Counted from the first letter of the stretch, positions 1 to 11,013 are shown. The stretch is 64,000 bases of DNA from Eutreptiella sp. 'Long Island Sound 2002' (GCA_964036045.1 OZ038392.1:41144806-41208805), one strand, 5' to 3'. Made by a program: numbers and translations. The notes: generated from the sequence alone by a model not told the origin.

Positions 1-19
1 GCAGTGACTTTTTCTTACT
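1..19 (-). repeat. Terminal 19 bp of another LTR of the same chromovirus family
   Basis: The first 19 bases match exactly the right-hand end of the LTR at 2664-2682. The following sequence differs from the purine-tract side of the full element, so this looks like the outer edge of a 5' LTR or solo LTR that lies mostly left of the window. Confidence 0.6.
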
Positions 20-1966
20 CCTGCTGTAGGGTGTATGGTAACTGACTTACCTCGGATAGTCCCTTCGTCTTTCGGATTAACATGTATTGACTCTGTGCTG
101 TGTGCCAGATGCCTACAGCAGGATTACCCCCATGGGGCAGCCCGCTTACTCTTTCTGTTGAGGGTACTTAGAGCCGTGCTGTTCGTTGGCAGGCCCGTTT
201 TTTTTTTCAAAGCTGGAAAGGAGATCAGGAGGTCAGGGGTTAAGTGAGTACGGATCCAGCCGCGACCGGCGGGAGAAAATGTTTCCTTTGCCCTGTGCCG
301 GCCGCAACTCAGGGGGAATAAGCTAGTCTTGTATCCATAAGCTGGTTCTGTAAGGTCGTGTAGTATTCCGCCCCTGTATACCGTCTTTGGTGCTGTCTTA
401 GTTCTGATTTTCCGTGCTGACCTGAACAGCGAAGATTGAATTTACTCGGTGTTGAAGGGAGAGATGATGGTAGGAAAGATAAGCCAGGATTCAGGGCTGC
501 GACTGAAGTTTCTGGAGTGCCTTTGGATGGAACTGAATTTTTCTAGGGGTTAAGGTTATCCTTGGAGTTCCCCCTGGGGGGGGCCTCCTACCTTGTCCTG
601 AGCACCCCCTGAATTCCATACTGTTACTATTTTTTTGATCCAGCCTTGAGGAAGTTGGCCCTCCTGAGGGAGTGGGATACCTCAGGCGACACCCCCGCGA
701 TATGGGGTAGATGAATTCCTTTCTTGCTTCTGTTTAATTCTGTCCCCTGTGTTCTGCACTTACCCTGTGATGTACTCTGTGTAACCCTTTCTCCTGGACA
801 TCCAGGATAACTGTGAATTTCTTTGAAAGTACCTAGACGGTCCTGAGTTGGTAGATGTACACTACGTTCGCATTTGAGTGTAGCGAACAAAATTTTTGCA
901 ATTGGGTCGAATGTTAGGTGTCTGCACCAATTCCTGATGTTCGCCTCCTTCCTTTTCCCACAGACAGAAGTCCTGAGCCCATATTCTGTCTGGGTACCTC
1001 TTTGTAGGTTATTTACTCTGCCGATATAGTGAGTTGCATTGACTTTGGGTTCGCCAGATTTTCCGGCCTTTTGAGGTGTTTCAGTTCAGAGACATATTTT
1101 CTGATTTTTCAGCTGACCTTGTGAGTCTGGCTAGACCTCTGCCTACCCTATCTGTCGCCCTCTGGGGCAGACTCCAGTGGTGTTCCACTTCTTTTTCAGT
1201 TTTAGACCTGCCAGCGATGTGTCTCTTCCTTGTATGTCCCGTATGCTGTGTACAGTACTGAGGGAAACCAGGGTGGGACTTGACTGCGGTTACAATTTCA
1301 GTGGATGTGACGTCCCTGAGACGCCGCCACCCTCAGGTGTGCGTGTGGTCAGTACTCCAGGTGAATTCAGATTCAGATGTAACGCCCTATCGGGTTGTTG
1401 TTTGGCTGTAACTGCAAGGTAATACCAGCTGCAATTCATGTGGTGACGTCCTGACAGGTTGAGTTTGCAGTCCGTAGGAAGTGGGGGGGGGTCATTCAAC
1501 CCCCCAGGCAAATGATGCCTTGCTTGTTCCTTACTGCTACGTATAGCCAGAGGGTGTTGTCACCAGGGACTTCTGCCAGACCTGGTGACCTGGCATGCCA
1601 GACCTGCCTGCCGTGTCTGCTGACCATGTGCTGTTTGGTCCTCTGGAAATTTTCCGTCTTGGGTGAAGTTGTTCCAACTGACATGTTGTTTTCTAGTTTG
1701 CCGTGGTGTTTGCCCGGGCACATTGCTTAGGGCTTGCACACCCCTGTGCCCCTGACGAGAGCGCCCCCTAAGACATCCTTACCTTTGGTGCGTTGTCTGG
1801 GGGGGAGTTATAAAAACTGCAGCAACTGTTTGGGGCACTCTGCTTGCATCTGCGATGCAGTCTGTTAATTCTTTTCTGTAGATAATGACGGTGGTCTGTT
1901 ATCGTTGGGATGGCTGGCCTGTCGCCGTCGCCATCGCCGACGTCTCAGTTCTTCAAGAGACATTTA
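20..1966. other. Sequence flanking the chromovirus; no confident gene
   Basis: I see no convincing protein-coding region here. Near the right end there are promoter- or leader-like signals: a TATA-like TTATAAAA at 1808-1815, a pyrimidine run ending in AG near 1881, and an ATG at 1910 opening a short frame into which the chromovirus has inserted. A 17-18 nt stretch at 1786-1803 beginning TGGTGCG would pair with a tRNA 3' end ending in CCA, so part of this region could be the leader of yet another LTR element. All of this is tentative. Confidence 0.35.
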
Positions 1967-1973
1967 ATGCTTA
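1967..1973. repeat. Target-site duplication of chromovirus, left copy (ATGCTTA)
   Basis: ATGCTTA directly abuts the left edge of the 3' LTR. The same seven bases abut the right edge of the 5' LTR at 47894-47900, so the two LTRs bound a single insertion event. Five bp is more usual for Ty3/gypsy, so the exact length could include two chance matches. Confidence 0.8.
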
Positions 1974-2682
1974 GAAAGATGTCCTTGAATTATGCCCTAG
2001 ATATTTTGATGATATCCTGCAGGTTTTGTAGTTGAAAACCCAAACAAAAGCAGCAAGTAGAGCAAGAACAGGTTGTGGATCGAATCAATGATTGGTTTTG
2101 GAATCCAGTGTAACACAGAAGGGCTGCAGATAGACAAAGCAGGTTTATACACAAAGATTCAATCACAAATGGATAATACAAAAGATTTTATATGAAAATT
2201 GGTCTGACTCTTGCCTCAGAGATTGCATTAGGCACTTCATGTGCACTCTTTTGGGTGAAATGGTGCTGGTTAGGAAAGTGGGGCATAGATGTCAGGCCAA
2301 CACAGAAAATGACTTGGCCAAGCAACTGCATTCAGAAACAGTTACAAAGCAGGACCACAATAAGTGGTAGAAACAATTGAGTATAGTGGTCTTGGGGTGG
2401 GAGACCACTAGGCTTAACCTCCAAGGCCTAAAGCATGAAATGCCTTTTTTATTTCGGTATATCCTCCATGAAGGAAGGTACCTCCGCTCAGTTGAGTGGT
2501 AGGGCTGAACTTCATGGGGGGCTAGGGTCACAACCCTAGTTACTTTGAGAAAGTGTACTTTAGGCAGCAAAGGACAGTTAAAAACACTTAAGTTTGTCTT
2601 AGCATCAACAAAAGGGTTTTAAGGGGGGCTTGGCCTGGATCAAGCCCCCCAAGAAAGACATGGCAGTGACTTTTTCTTACTC
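1974..2682 (-). repeat. 3' LTR of the chromovirus
   Basis: This 709-bp segment is repeated at 47186-47893 with roughly 20-odd substitutions and one length difference, about 97% identity by eye. The repeated segment does not begin TG and end CA at its outer limits; it starts AGTAAG and ends CTTTC on the minus strand. The limits are set by the abutting 7-bp target duplication. Confidence 0.92.
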
Positions 2683-2692
2683 CCCCCTGGAG
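2683..2692 (-). other. Polypurine tract (plus-strand primer site)
   Basis: On the minus strand CCAGGGGGG lies immediately upstream of the 3' LTR, the expected place and composition for the primer of plus-strand synthesis. Confidence 0.6.
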
Positions 2693-5382
2693 TACTAGTC
2701 AGCTAAGCTAGTAGGACCAAGGAAAAAGGCTCAAATATTCCCAAAATTGCCTCAGAGAATGCATTAAACTTACCAAAAACATTCTCATCAGTTCATAGAA
2801 GCCTATCACACTGTAGCTACCTATGAAAAACAGTGTAATGTACCGTGAATGATGTCCCTTCGATGGGGCATTCCTCAAAAGTCGCCGGCGTGCGACGAAA
2901 ACTTTTGGAAAAGTTTGGGGGTAGTGGGGTTTCAACCCAGGACTCCCTCCCAAGAGCCTTATGTCTGCCCACTAGGGTACAGTCGAACGCTCTAATGCGG
3001 ACGGCTATCGCTGTATAAACAGCGTTTTAGTAACTGTCCTGACCAAGGGCCAGGGCAGAGCAATACTCCCAATGGAGGACACAAACCTCCAGGAGCTGAA
3101 AAAAATAGAAAATGTAACTGGCAGGGAGTGATTCCTGCGGTTTAGCAGAAAGGGTTGCGATTTGACAAGTGAAATTGTTAAAAATCGACGAAACCACGCG
3201 GGAAATCGTCATTTTTACACATAACTCAAAGTCGCAGACAAGCGCAAAGGGAGCGGACTCCAAGAAAAGGGTTGCGCAAGCGTAAACGGCTTTTGAAAGA
3301 GAAGGTATGAGCCGTAGTTTCAGAATTTTCAAAGGAAACTTTTGCACAGTTGCATCAAAATTGTTATAAACTTCAGAGATAAGTATCCAAATTCAACACA
3401 CACCACAGAGCAGCTCAACAGCCCACCTCTCAGGTATGTCAGTGTCATCTCACAAGCACGCATTGCGTTCGTGTTGGTTGTTTCGTCAAAACGTTAGGGT
3501 TGTCAACGCTGTGCTCGTTGGGGGGTCGGGTGTTCCTCTCTCGTGCTCTGCACAGGTAAAAACAGGAATGAAAGGTACGCGATGCGAATGGAGCGCGCAG
3601 CGTGCACGTAGGGTTAGAATATGCGCTGTGCTCGCGACGCATGTGCCTAATTGAGGCATTCACACGCTGTGACGTTTTTCCTGTCCCCAAATTTACCCCT
3701 GTTTTCTTCTTCACAGGTAAGTAAAGAAAGTGTTTGTTCGTGTGTGGTCGTGGCGTTAAAGTAGGGTTGCTTAAAACGCTTAGGCTTGTTTTGTGTTCGC
3801 TTCATTCGGCATTCACACGATGCATGGTGAGTAAGGTAGGTTAGCCCAGGAGGAGCTCACCTCCTGGTTGAGTCGGTTGTGGTTCTGCCTCCCTTCCCTG
3901 CGTGCACATGATGCATTAAAGGGTAGGCCACGCGAATTGCGCACGGTAAACCTTGTTTAGGTTACCCAGGGGCTCCTCGGTACGTTCTTTAAGAGAACCT
4001 GAGGAGTCTCTTAACGCTTGCTTGCTTGACAGGAGAGCTGATCCTTCAGCGTGTTTGCGGACAGTGTATTATAGGTCACACTGAGAAGCGTATAATACGT
4101 GGAGTGTGGCTTGGTTCCTCCGCCGCAAACACCCCTTCATTTGCCTCTGTTGTACAGGTGGGAGAGGTTCAGGGTGATTGGTGCACGCAGCAGCTGCCTT
4201 CGGCGGCTATCCATTTTTCTGCCCCAGCAAAACAGGGGCGCTGATTACAAATCAAATGACTGTGCCTCAGCCAGGACTGGCGAGGGCAGTTCGACTTCAA
4301 CGACATCTGCGCTGTGCACGCAACGAGAGCACCCCTTCCCTCCAAGCCCTAGCAGGGGAAACGCGTTGTGGCGTCCCCTGTTAGGCCAAAGTTGCTTAGC
4401 AGCGCTGTGTTCTCTTGTCTTCTTCACAGGAGGGCCATTAGGGCCCGAGACTTCTTCGACAGCAGCACCAAGTAGCGTGTGTAGGAGTTAGGGTCAGCAG
4501 GCCTGGCAGGAGTGGAGTGCAAGTGATGAGTGCTCACCCTGCCTTCGAAGGCCGCTGCTGGCGTTAGTGAGTGTAGTGTAGTGGTGTCTCCTGTCCGGCG
4601 TGCTTTTCCTTGTGGGCAGGGGAGTGCGTTAGCTTTTGGCCTGTACCAAAAACGGGCGTTTTGTATGCCCTTAGCACACTTGGCCACCCCTCCCCCCTAG
4701 TAGGTAGGGCTTTTGCCGTCTCCCCCCAAGGATAGGCGCTAGCACAGAAATTGGGCGCCATAGGAGTGGTAATAGTACCTGATTAGGACCTTCGGTCCGA
4801 CGTCAGCGAAGCCCGGTCTCCGGGAGCCACGCCGGGGAGAGAAGTGAGACACACACAGACGTACGTAGCACGCATAGGGGTATGGTAAACCCTGTAAGGA
4901 AGGGTAGAACCCCATGGGTCTGGACCAGTCAGGGGTCCTAACTGTGGGCTCGCTTGTCCCCAAGGAGGGAAGACACACCTTGCCTCATAACACCTTGCTT
5001 GTCATTCCCCCCTGGTGTAGTAAGCCACCGTTCTTCGTTGGCTCTCCAAGGTCATTACATTAGGGCAGTCCCCATGCAACACATGGTAAACAAGGCATAC
5101 ACTCGCTGGGTGGCTGCAATCCTGATAAGCGGCCACCTGGCTCACGCTGGAAACCATAGGCATGGGTCTGCAGGGCACAGACAGGGTCAGTGCAGTGCTC
5201 AGTAAGCAGTAGTCTGTGAAAAAACCAATGGCCTTCGGCCAGGGAGTGGTTGTCACGGGGGGCTGACGGTCCTGTCCTGCGGTGCAATGCGGGGCAACTG
5301 TGACGACTGCTCTTACACCCATACACAGGCACGTCTGCAGAAGAGTGCTCACTGCACCTTTCAGTAGACTGACACAGGGAAA
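2693..5382. other. Long 3' spacer of chromovirus, non-coding with dispersed repeats
   Basis: About 2.7 kb lies between the pol stop and the purine tract without a convincing ORF. It contains a tRNA-like segment (2921-2985) and several CTTCTTCACAGG-like motifs around 3700, 4150 and 4430 that resemble splice acceptors. It also has two stretches that recur in the leader of the giant insertion: about 3700-3800 resembles 20255-20355, and 5288-5315 resembles 20091-20118. The spacer may itself contain old insertions, but I could not define their ends. Confidence 0.5.
2921..2985 (-). repeat. tRNA-derived SINE-like segment
   Basis: On the minus strand an A-box-like TAGTGGGCAGAC (near 2962-2980) is followed about 35 nt later by a B-box-like GGGTTGAAACCCC (near 2926-2938). 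The B box departs from the GGTTCGANNCC consensus and the acceptor arm does not pair, so this is tRNA-derived rather than a working tRNA gene. Confidence 0.4.
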
Positions 5383-5500
5383 TTAGTTTCGCTTCTTACG
5401 CTGGGACATAGTCTCAGCACGGGTTAGGAGCGGCCCCTCGTTGTTCTCAACGAGGTAAGTGCGGAAGATGGGGTTGATACTCCCATCTGGTTGTATGAAG
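5383..5500 (-). pseudogene. C-terminal end of chromovirus pol, cut off by the LINE
   Basis: The minus-strand frame continues the pol reading frame that breaks off at 14851. It supplies about 38 residues after the chromodomain, ending in a basic SQRKKRN and a TAA stop at 5383-5385. With the LINE and one 9-bp duplication removed it joins in phase, so this is the true C-terminus of the integrase. The residues read from the other side past 14851 are read-through into LINE 5' sequence. Confidence 0.85.
5492..5500. repeat. Target-site duplication of LINE, left copy
   Basis: TGTATGAAG at 5492-5500 matches 14851-14859 exactly. Both copies encode the same part of pol. Confidence 0.85.
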
Positions 5501-5800
5501 CCTTTTTTCTTTGAATGTTCTTAACCGCATCAACTTGTTCTGGGGCTGATGTCCCCCAATGAAAGTATTTACAACAACATATAAAGATATGTACACGGCT
5601 GCTCTGATGGTTTGGTTAGATGAACGCTGATTTACCCTGTGGGGGAGGGGGGGGGTTCAGGAAGGGGTGGAGGGCTGAAGGGGTCGAGAGGAGGAGACAG
5701 AAGATCGCTGGATGGGCGGAAAAAGTTTCGGATGTCCCGGGAGGCGTTGGAGTGGGGGGGGGCAGGGGCAGACGGACCTGGGCACCTAGTAGCGGTGGGC
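5501..5800 (-). other. 3' untranslated region and A-rich tail of the LINE
   Basis: On the minus strand this follows the Pro-rich C-terminal segment and ends in AAAGAAAAAAGG against the target duplication. It is purine/pyrimidine-skewed with a CCCCC-rich stretch at 5640-5660. I see no separate gene. Confidence 0.6.
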
Positions 5801-6625
5801 CTAGGGGGGAGAGGTAGGCGTTTTTGACGGTAGCGTGTCTTGGAGCGTGGGGGTGGGAGGGGGAGAGCCGTCTTCGCGCGTTTTGGGGGCACCCAAACGA
5901 TTCTGGCCTGATGGGTTTGTGGTGATCGTTGGCGTTTTTGTGGTGGCCGTGGGCGTGAGTGCTGAGGAGGGCGGGGAATGGCCGAGGGGGGGGGGGGGGC
6001 GTGGTGCGGATGCGCGGCTGGACGGGCGTTTGGAGTTTTTCGGCGCGCGGCGAGTGGTTGGTTGTTCTTTGGCTGACGCTGGCTTGGACGGTTTTTTTAA
6101 GGCGTGTTTGGGGAGAGGTGGGGGGTGCTGGTATACGGGGCGGGTCCCAGAAGGCATGTGGACGGAGGTACTGAACGCACCGTGCGAAACCGAGAAGGGG
6201 TTGAGAGAGTCGGAGGGGTGCGCCAAAAGTATTGGGTCCCAAGGTAGAGGATTCGAACATAGCCAATCATGTGCTTGGTGGACAGCCTTGTCCAGGTGGT
6301 TTACGCGTTCCTCCAGGGCTAGGCCAAGCATGGCTCTGTGCTCGGCGCGAGTGGAGCCCGGGATCGGCTTGGAGAGGCAGGACCATAGGGACTTAGGTAC
6401 CAGTGTTCTCATGAAGTTCCTGCGGTCAGCCTTTGAGGGTCCAGAGAGCCACCAGTGCAGGACAATGGGGCTGAAAAGGGGTCCCCAGGAAGAGACGTAT
6501 GCCTGGACGTGCTGGTCCAACGCTTTGCAGAAGGCCAGGCATGATAAAGGGTCGAAAGGATGGTGCTGTCCGCACCTGGAACAGTGGTGGGCGTGGAGCA
6601 TATTGCTCCACTGGTACCCGTGCAC
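5801..6625 (-). pseudogene. LINE C-terminal Zn-knuckle and Pro/Ser-rich tail
   Basis: This 274-residue segment begins near a Cys/His cluster (HHCSRCGQHHPFDPLSC) of the kind found after RNase H in many LINE polyproteins, where it is thought to bind nucleic acid. A helical region with conserved Trp follows (for example LHWWLSGPSKADRRNF), then a Pro/Ser/Lys-rich tail (PPPLPKHALKKPSKP onward) that is probably disordered. It lies in a different frame from the RNase H segment, so one frameshift separates them. It has no start codon context of its own and is best read as the C-terminal part of the endonuclease-RT polyprotein. Confidence 0.65.
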
Positions 6626-6749
6626 ATTGTAGCACCCGGCTGCCAGTTATTAAAAACAGGGACGAAAACCAGGAAGCTTTATTGTACAGGCTGAAGCTGG
6701 GGTTGACCGCTATGTTGCTATGGGAATGCTGCGGCAATAGGTGGCGGAA

Positions 6750-7802
6750 TTACTGCACCTTAAACTTGCGGAGGACAGGCAGGTGGTGTACCGCCACTGA
6801 ACCCAGTTGGGGGGGGGGGAGGAGGTCCGGGGTAAAAATCAGGCTGTGAGCTGCCCATTTAGAGAAATGGTCGCAGATTTCGTTGCCAATGAAATTGGCG
6901 TGACCTTTAATCCACATGATGTGGAGGGGGTTGGTGATGAGAAGTAGGGCGCTGTGTACGGCGACGGTCCATGTGTCGTCTTGGAACGGGCTGGGCCCAT
7001 AGACTTGGCATTTCTGGAGGGTGGACACCACCTGTTCGTTGTCAATCAACAAACATACTTCGTATTGGGAAAGTTCCCTGTGGATCCAGCGAATGGCTGC
7101 TACCGCCCCCCAGAACTCCGAACCCAGAGAAGAGGGATGCGGTGAGCATAGACACAGGACTCTGGTTGTACCGTCAGGTAGAAAGGCCGTGACGGCAGCT
7201 GCATGGCCTGACTCACCGGAGGAGCCATCGGAATATAGCCATACCCGCTGTAGACCGGGGGTCGGCGGCCTGGTTAGTGCCTCCGCGGCATCGTGGCATC
7301 CCCACTCGTCGAGTGCCTGCAGAGCGAAGAGGTGGCCGTGTTGGCTGATTCCCAGTGCGTGTGCGTTGTGCGGTGGCGCTGGGGGCTCGGGGATGGTCTC
7401 TTGAGGGCGCCAAAATTCAGGGACTAGCTGGAAGTGAGAGGGGCGGGAGTAATCCATGACGGCGTGGCATGGCATGTGCATGGTGTAGGACGTGTGGGTA
7501 TCCACCGAGTAGACCCCGTCGTAAAACAAGACGTTGGCCCATTTGGAGGTGGCCTCGGTCACTCTTCCTGTGGCCTGTCCTGACTTGAACGTAACGGTTA
7601 GCTGGGTACCAGGCGTTAGATCCTGAATAGCAGTGGGTCTCCACGGGCCTATGCTGTGGAAAGATATGCCAAGGGCATGGATGGAGTCCATAAAAGAGTT
7701 TTTCCACTGGGTCCGAGGCCCTCTGGTTCGAGCTAAGTAGAGACTGGACGTACAGACGGCCAACTGACTTTGGGGCAAGGCCGCAAAGGGCCCGTAGCCC
7801 AT
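6750..7802 (-). pseudogene. LINE RNase H domain, frame-shifted from RT
   Basis: The 350-residue frame carries RNase H signatures: first Asp in LYSDGSSGESGHAA, Glu in SLGSEFWGAVAA, Asp in VCLLIDNEQVVS, and a final KGHANFIGNEICD where the last Asp and an upstream His would complete the site. RNase H removes the RNA strand of the RNA-DNA hybrid made during target-primed reverse transcription. It overlaps the end of the RT frame (7417-7802). The sequence before RNase H (for example WKNSFMDSIHALGISFH) looks genuinely coded in this frame, so the switch probably lies near 7800. The cause is either a mutation or a programmed shift. Confidence 0.78.
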
Positions 7803-10800
7803 AGTTCACGGTGGCAACGTGGACGCTGTGCGGTAGGAACTTCATTCCCAACCCTCCCTTTGGGCGAGCCGCGAGACGGTCTTTGGGGGAGACTAGACGT
7901 GTGACGCTGCGAGACGCAACTCCCGCCCAGATGAGTGCCTGAAGCTTTTCGAGCTGGTTGGGGGAAAGAGAGTGGGTGATTAAGCGGTAGGCGAGTGCTG
8001 GGACCAGCTGAGAGTTCGTCAGGCGGACCTTCTCACTAAGTGTAAGAGGCAAGGGAGAGAGCCGGGCAAAATAACTCTGGATCTCCGCCTTGAGCATGTG
8101 AAACAGGCCCTTTGCCTGGTGGCAAGGAAAAAGATAAACCCCCAGGTATTTATAGCATGTGTGCGGGCGACCCGTTTTTTTGTTGTACGTGTGGAACTCC
8201 GAGCCCCTGGGTGTCAGAAACTCTTTTTGGGGGGCTGTGCCATTGGCGTGGACTTCGGTCTTAGACACATTCATGTCCAGACCCCAGTCCCTGGCTGGCC
8301 CATCGAAGTAGTTGAGACTGTTTTGGACGTAGATGACGTCCTCACTTCTGATCAGGATGTCGTCGATGTAGGTGTGGTGGCGGGTGCGGGCATTTGCCCG
8401 GGGGGGGGGCACAGTGGCAAAAAAATGGTGGAAGAGGGAGTTGAGATAGAGAATGAAGAGTAGGGGGGAGAGGGGACATCCTTGTTGGAGGCCCCTGGTT
8501 TGGAGGTATGCGTGGGGAGTGCGGCCATTGATGATGGGGCTGTCTTGTGGGAAGGAGTATAGTTGCTTTATGAGAGAAATTGTGGAGGTAGAAAAATTTG
8601 CCCGTTCGAGGACGGTCCAGAGTGTGCCATGAGGCACAGAATTAAAGGCTTTATTGAAATCGATGAACAGCGAGTAGCTCTTCTTCGATTTTGCATAAAG
8701 GGCCTTGAGGTGATACAGATGATCAGCGCATTGGTGGCCGGGAAGGCCACCGTGCTGGATTTCTGAAAGGACGTCGTGTGCAAAAGCCTGAGCACGCAGG
8801 TGTTTGCAGGCAAAAGTGGCCGAGAGTTTGTAAATACAGTTTAAGAGGGCAATAGGACGGTAGTTTGAGGGGGAGAAAGGGTCGCCTTTTTTATAAAGCA
8901 AACATATTTTTGCGCATAGCCAGTGCGGCGGTAGCGGCGAGTGGAGGAAGCGGTTTAAAATGGAGTGGAAAAAACGTTGAATGGGTTCCGGACAGAGGGC
9001 CAGGATGTAGTTGTTTGTTTTGTCCGGTCCCCCGGCTTTTGATGGCTTACTGTGTTTTAAGTGGTTCTGGAACTCCTGCCAGGTCACAGGAGGTATGTGG
9101 TCGTTCTTGGCAGAAACGGGGCATGTGGGCGAGTGGGACAGGACCTCGTCGACGAAGTTCTGGGGGGGGGCGTAATCCGGATGCCCTCCAAGATGAAGCA
9201 GGGTGTCCCCAAAAACTTTAGCTACATCCGCTGGGTCACTCAGGAGCTCTTTGGTGGCTGGATCTCTGACTACGAGAGGCTCCAGGTCTTTAGGGCAGAG
9301 GGTGCGAGCAACAGTGGTTTTCATCTGGACCCCTCGGACCAGACTACTGTGAAGCTTTCTCTTCGCTTTGGTTTCGTCCGAGGACCGTAAGGTGTTTACC
9401 ACGGACTGAACTTCCGCAATGTGCTCGGGAAATGCTGGGGAAGAAGGAGGCGGGGGTGAGCGTAATAATTTCCTGAGCTTGCCGTAGCTCTCTTGGTCCT
9501 TGCGCTGCGGTTTCGGACGCGTGATTTTGTGGTACACAGACCCAACCTGCATAAGGAGAGAATCAGTGGCGGCGACGATCTCTTCCAACGGGGCCCTAGC
9601 AGGGGCGTCCTGGAGGTCCCGGCACCAGTCGGAAATGAGCCGTATGCTGTTGGAAAATTGTTGCTTTTCGTCTCTAGAAAGCTTCCGAAAAATGCAACGG
9701 GGGAGTGGGGGCTGAGACAGAAGGATTGGGGAGGGGCACTGGAAGACCGCAACCACTTGGTGGTGGTCAGAGATGGTGTAGTCCGTGAGGATCGACGCAT
9801 CCAGGAGGGGAAAGTGTGACACTAGGCGAGGGGACGCAAAGATGTAATCCAGGCTTGCTTCGCTGTCCCAGCGGTCGCTTGCGTAGCGGGTGTACTGCCT
9901 GAGGGAGGGGTGCTCTGACCTGAAAGTGTCCACCAACTTAGATGGGAGGTATTCCACCTCCCCCGTGAGCCAGTGCCACTCATGTAGATCGACCAAGCTG
10001 TGCTGGTCAAGTTCGGGATCCAGAACGCAGTTAAAATCACCCCCCAGGATGTGATTGGGATGATCGTTGAAATAAGAAGCAAGAACTCGCTGTATGGTGT
10101 CACGGTACGGAGCTGGGGCCCCCGTGCGCACCGGGGGGGAGTAAACTGAGAAGACGTGCAGGGGAATTGCTTCCGGAAGGGATATTTTGGCACCACAGAT
10201 AAGGCCGTCGCTGTCTCTGGGCGGGACACAGCTGGTATATCTCGCGATGCGCGGGCCTGCAATGACCGACACCCCGTGCTTGTGGCCGCAGACATTTGAG
10301 AAGACTTTAGCGCGGTCATTGCCGAAGGCGTACCGCTGTGGGAGGAGAGGGGGAGAGTTTAGCTCCTGAAGGAGTATAATGTCATAACCATCGTTTAGGA
10401 AATGCAAGATTGCCGCGGGTGCCTTCTGGCTCTTTGCTGTGTTGAAGGACACGACACGGATGGCCGGGACGGAGGGAAGAGAAGGGAGGAGGCGGCGCAA
10501 GCGTTTAGGTTTGAAGGGCTTGTGCACTTGGGGGGGAGGGGGGAAGGAGGGTGTCCGAATGGAGGAATAGCGGGCACCCAGTGGGGAGTCCGGTGTCAGA
10601 AGCGTTGGTATGTGGGCAGGGCCCTCATTTTGTATTGAGGGGTTGGGTTCGCACTGTTCTAGTGCAGAAATCCGAGAGTGAAGTGCTTGTGCGTATGCTT
10701 TGGGCGAGTGGTGTAAGGCCGTGTCACAGGCATTGCGAAGAGAGGGGTGTATAGCCAGGTCTGTAGAGACACTTGTGTCTGGGACCAATATTCTCGGTTT

Positions 10801-11013
10801 GATGTGTGCTTGCTCAACAGGGAGAATCTCCGCGATGCGAGAGACGGTGGCGTTGAGGGAGGCACCGTGCACGCCCACGCAGGCGGGGACCTCTTTACAC
10901 CGTCTCATGTTACTTCTCCTGCGGTGGCACTGACGGGCGGGAGGGGGGCAGAAAGAATTTGGAGACGGGTAGCATTTGATAGACTCATCAGAGCTTCCCA
11001 CAAGGAGAACCAC
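7417..11013 (-). CDS. LINE endonuclease-reverse transcriptase
   Basis: The 1198-residue product has an N-terminal region of about 190 residues and then an APE-like endonuclease (RVVSFNTAKS, LQELNSPP, HILGGDFNCVLDP, a conserved SLDYIFASPRL, SDHHQVVAVF), which nicks target DNA. A reverse transcriptase domain follows (LLYKKGDPFSPSNYRPIALL, FIDFNKAFNSVPH, GLQQGCPLSPLLFILYLN, and the catalytic HTYIDDILI in place of YADD). The RT makes cDNA from the nicked end. The last ~130 residues from about 7800 downward read out of frame compared with the RNase H segment, so the natural protein probably continues in the other frame. I chose the upstream ATG; a later start would not remove any domain. Confidence 0.9.
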   Translation of the reverse strand: MVLLVGSSDESIKCYPSPNSFCPPPARQCHRRRSNMRRCKEVPACVGVHGASLNATVSRIAEILPVEQAHIKPRILVPDTSVSTDLAIHPSLRNACDTALHHSPKAYAQALHSRISALEQCEPNPSIQNEGPAHIPTLLTPDSPLGARYSSIRTPSFPPPPQVHKPFKPKRLRRLLPSLPSVPAIRVVSFNTAKSQKAPAAILHFLNDGYDIILLQELNSPPLLPQRYAFGNDRAKVFSNVCGHKHGVSVIAGPRIARYTSCVPPRDSDGLICGAKISLPEAIPLHVFSVYSPPVRTGAPAPYRDTIQRVLASYFNDHPNHILGGDFNCVLDPELDQHSLVDLHEWHWLTGEVEYLPSKLVDTFRSEHPSLRQYTRYASDRWDSEASLDYIFASPRLVSHFPLLDASILTDYTISDHHQVVAVFQCPSPILLSQPPLPRCIFRKLSRDEKQQFSNSIRLISDWCRDLQDAPARAPLEEIVAATDSLLMQVGSVYHKITRPKPQRKDQESYGKLRKLLRSPPPPSSPAFPEHIAEVQSVVNTLRSSDETKAKRKLHSSLVRGVQMKTTVARTLCPKDLEPLVVRDPATKELLSDPADVAKVFGDTLLHLGGHPDYAPPQNFVDEVLSHSPTCPVSAKNDHIPPVTWQEFQNHLKHSKPSKAGGPDKTNNYILALCPEPIQRFFHSILNRFLHSPLPPHWLCAKICLLYKKGDPFSPSNYRPIALLNCIYKLSATFACKHLRAQAFAHDVLSEIQHGGLPGHQCADHLYHLKALYAKSKKSYSLFIDFNKAFNSVPHGTLWTVLERANFSTSTISLIKQLYSFPQDSPIINGRTPHAYLQTRGLQQGCPLSPLLFILYLNSLFHHFFATVPPPRANARTRHHTYIDDILIRSEDVIYVQNSLNYFDGPARDWGLDMNVSKTEVHANGTAPQKEFLTPRGSEFHTYNKKTGRPHTCYKYLGVYLFPCHQAKGLFHMLKAEIQSYFARLSPLPLTLSEKVRLTNSQLVPALAYRLITHSLSPNQLEKLQALIWAGVASRSVTRLVSPKDRLAARPKGGLGMKFLPHSVHVATVNYGLRALCGLAPKSVGRLYVQSLLSSNQRASDPVEKLFYGLHPCPWHIFPQHRPVETHCYSGSNAWYPANRYVQVRTGHRKSDRGHLQMGQRLVLRRGLLGGYPHVLHHAHAMPRRHGLLPPLSLPASP

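Noticed and set aside
5620-6632. Plus-strand frames of up to 265 codons
   Set aside because: They are antisense to the LINE C-terminal segment, whose minus-strand frame has recognisable Zn-knuckle features.
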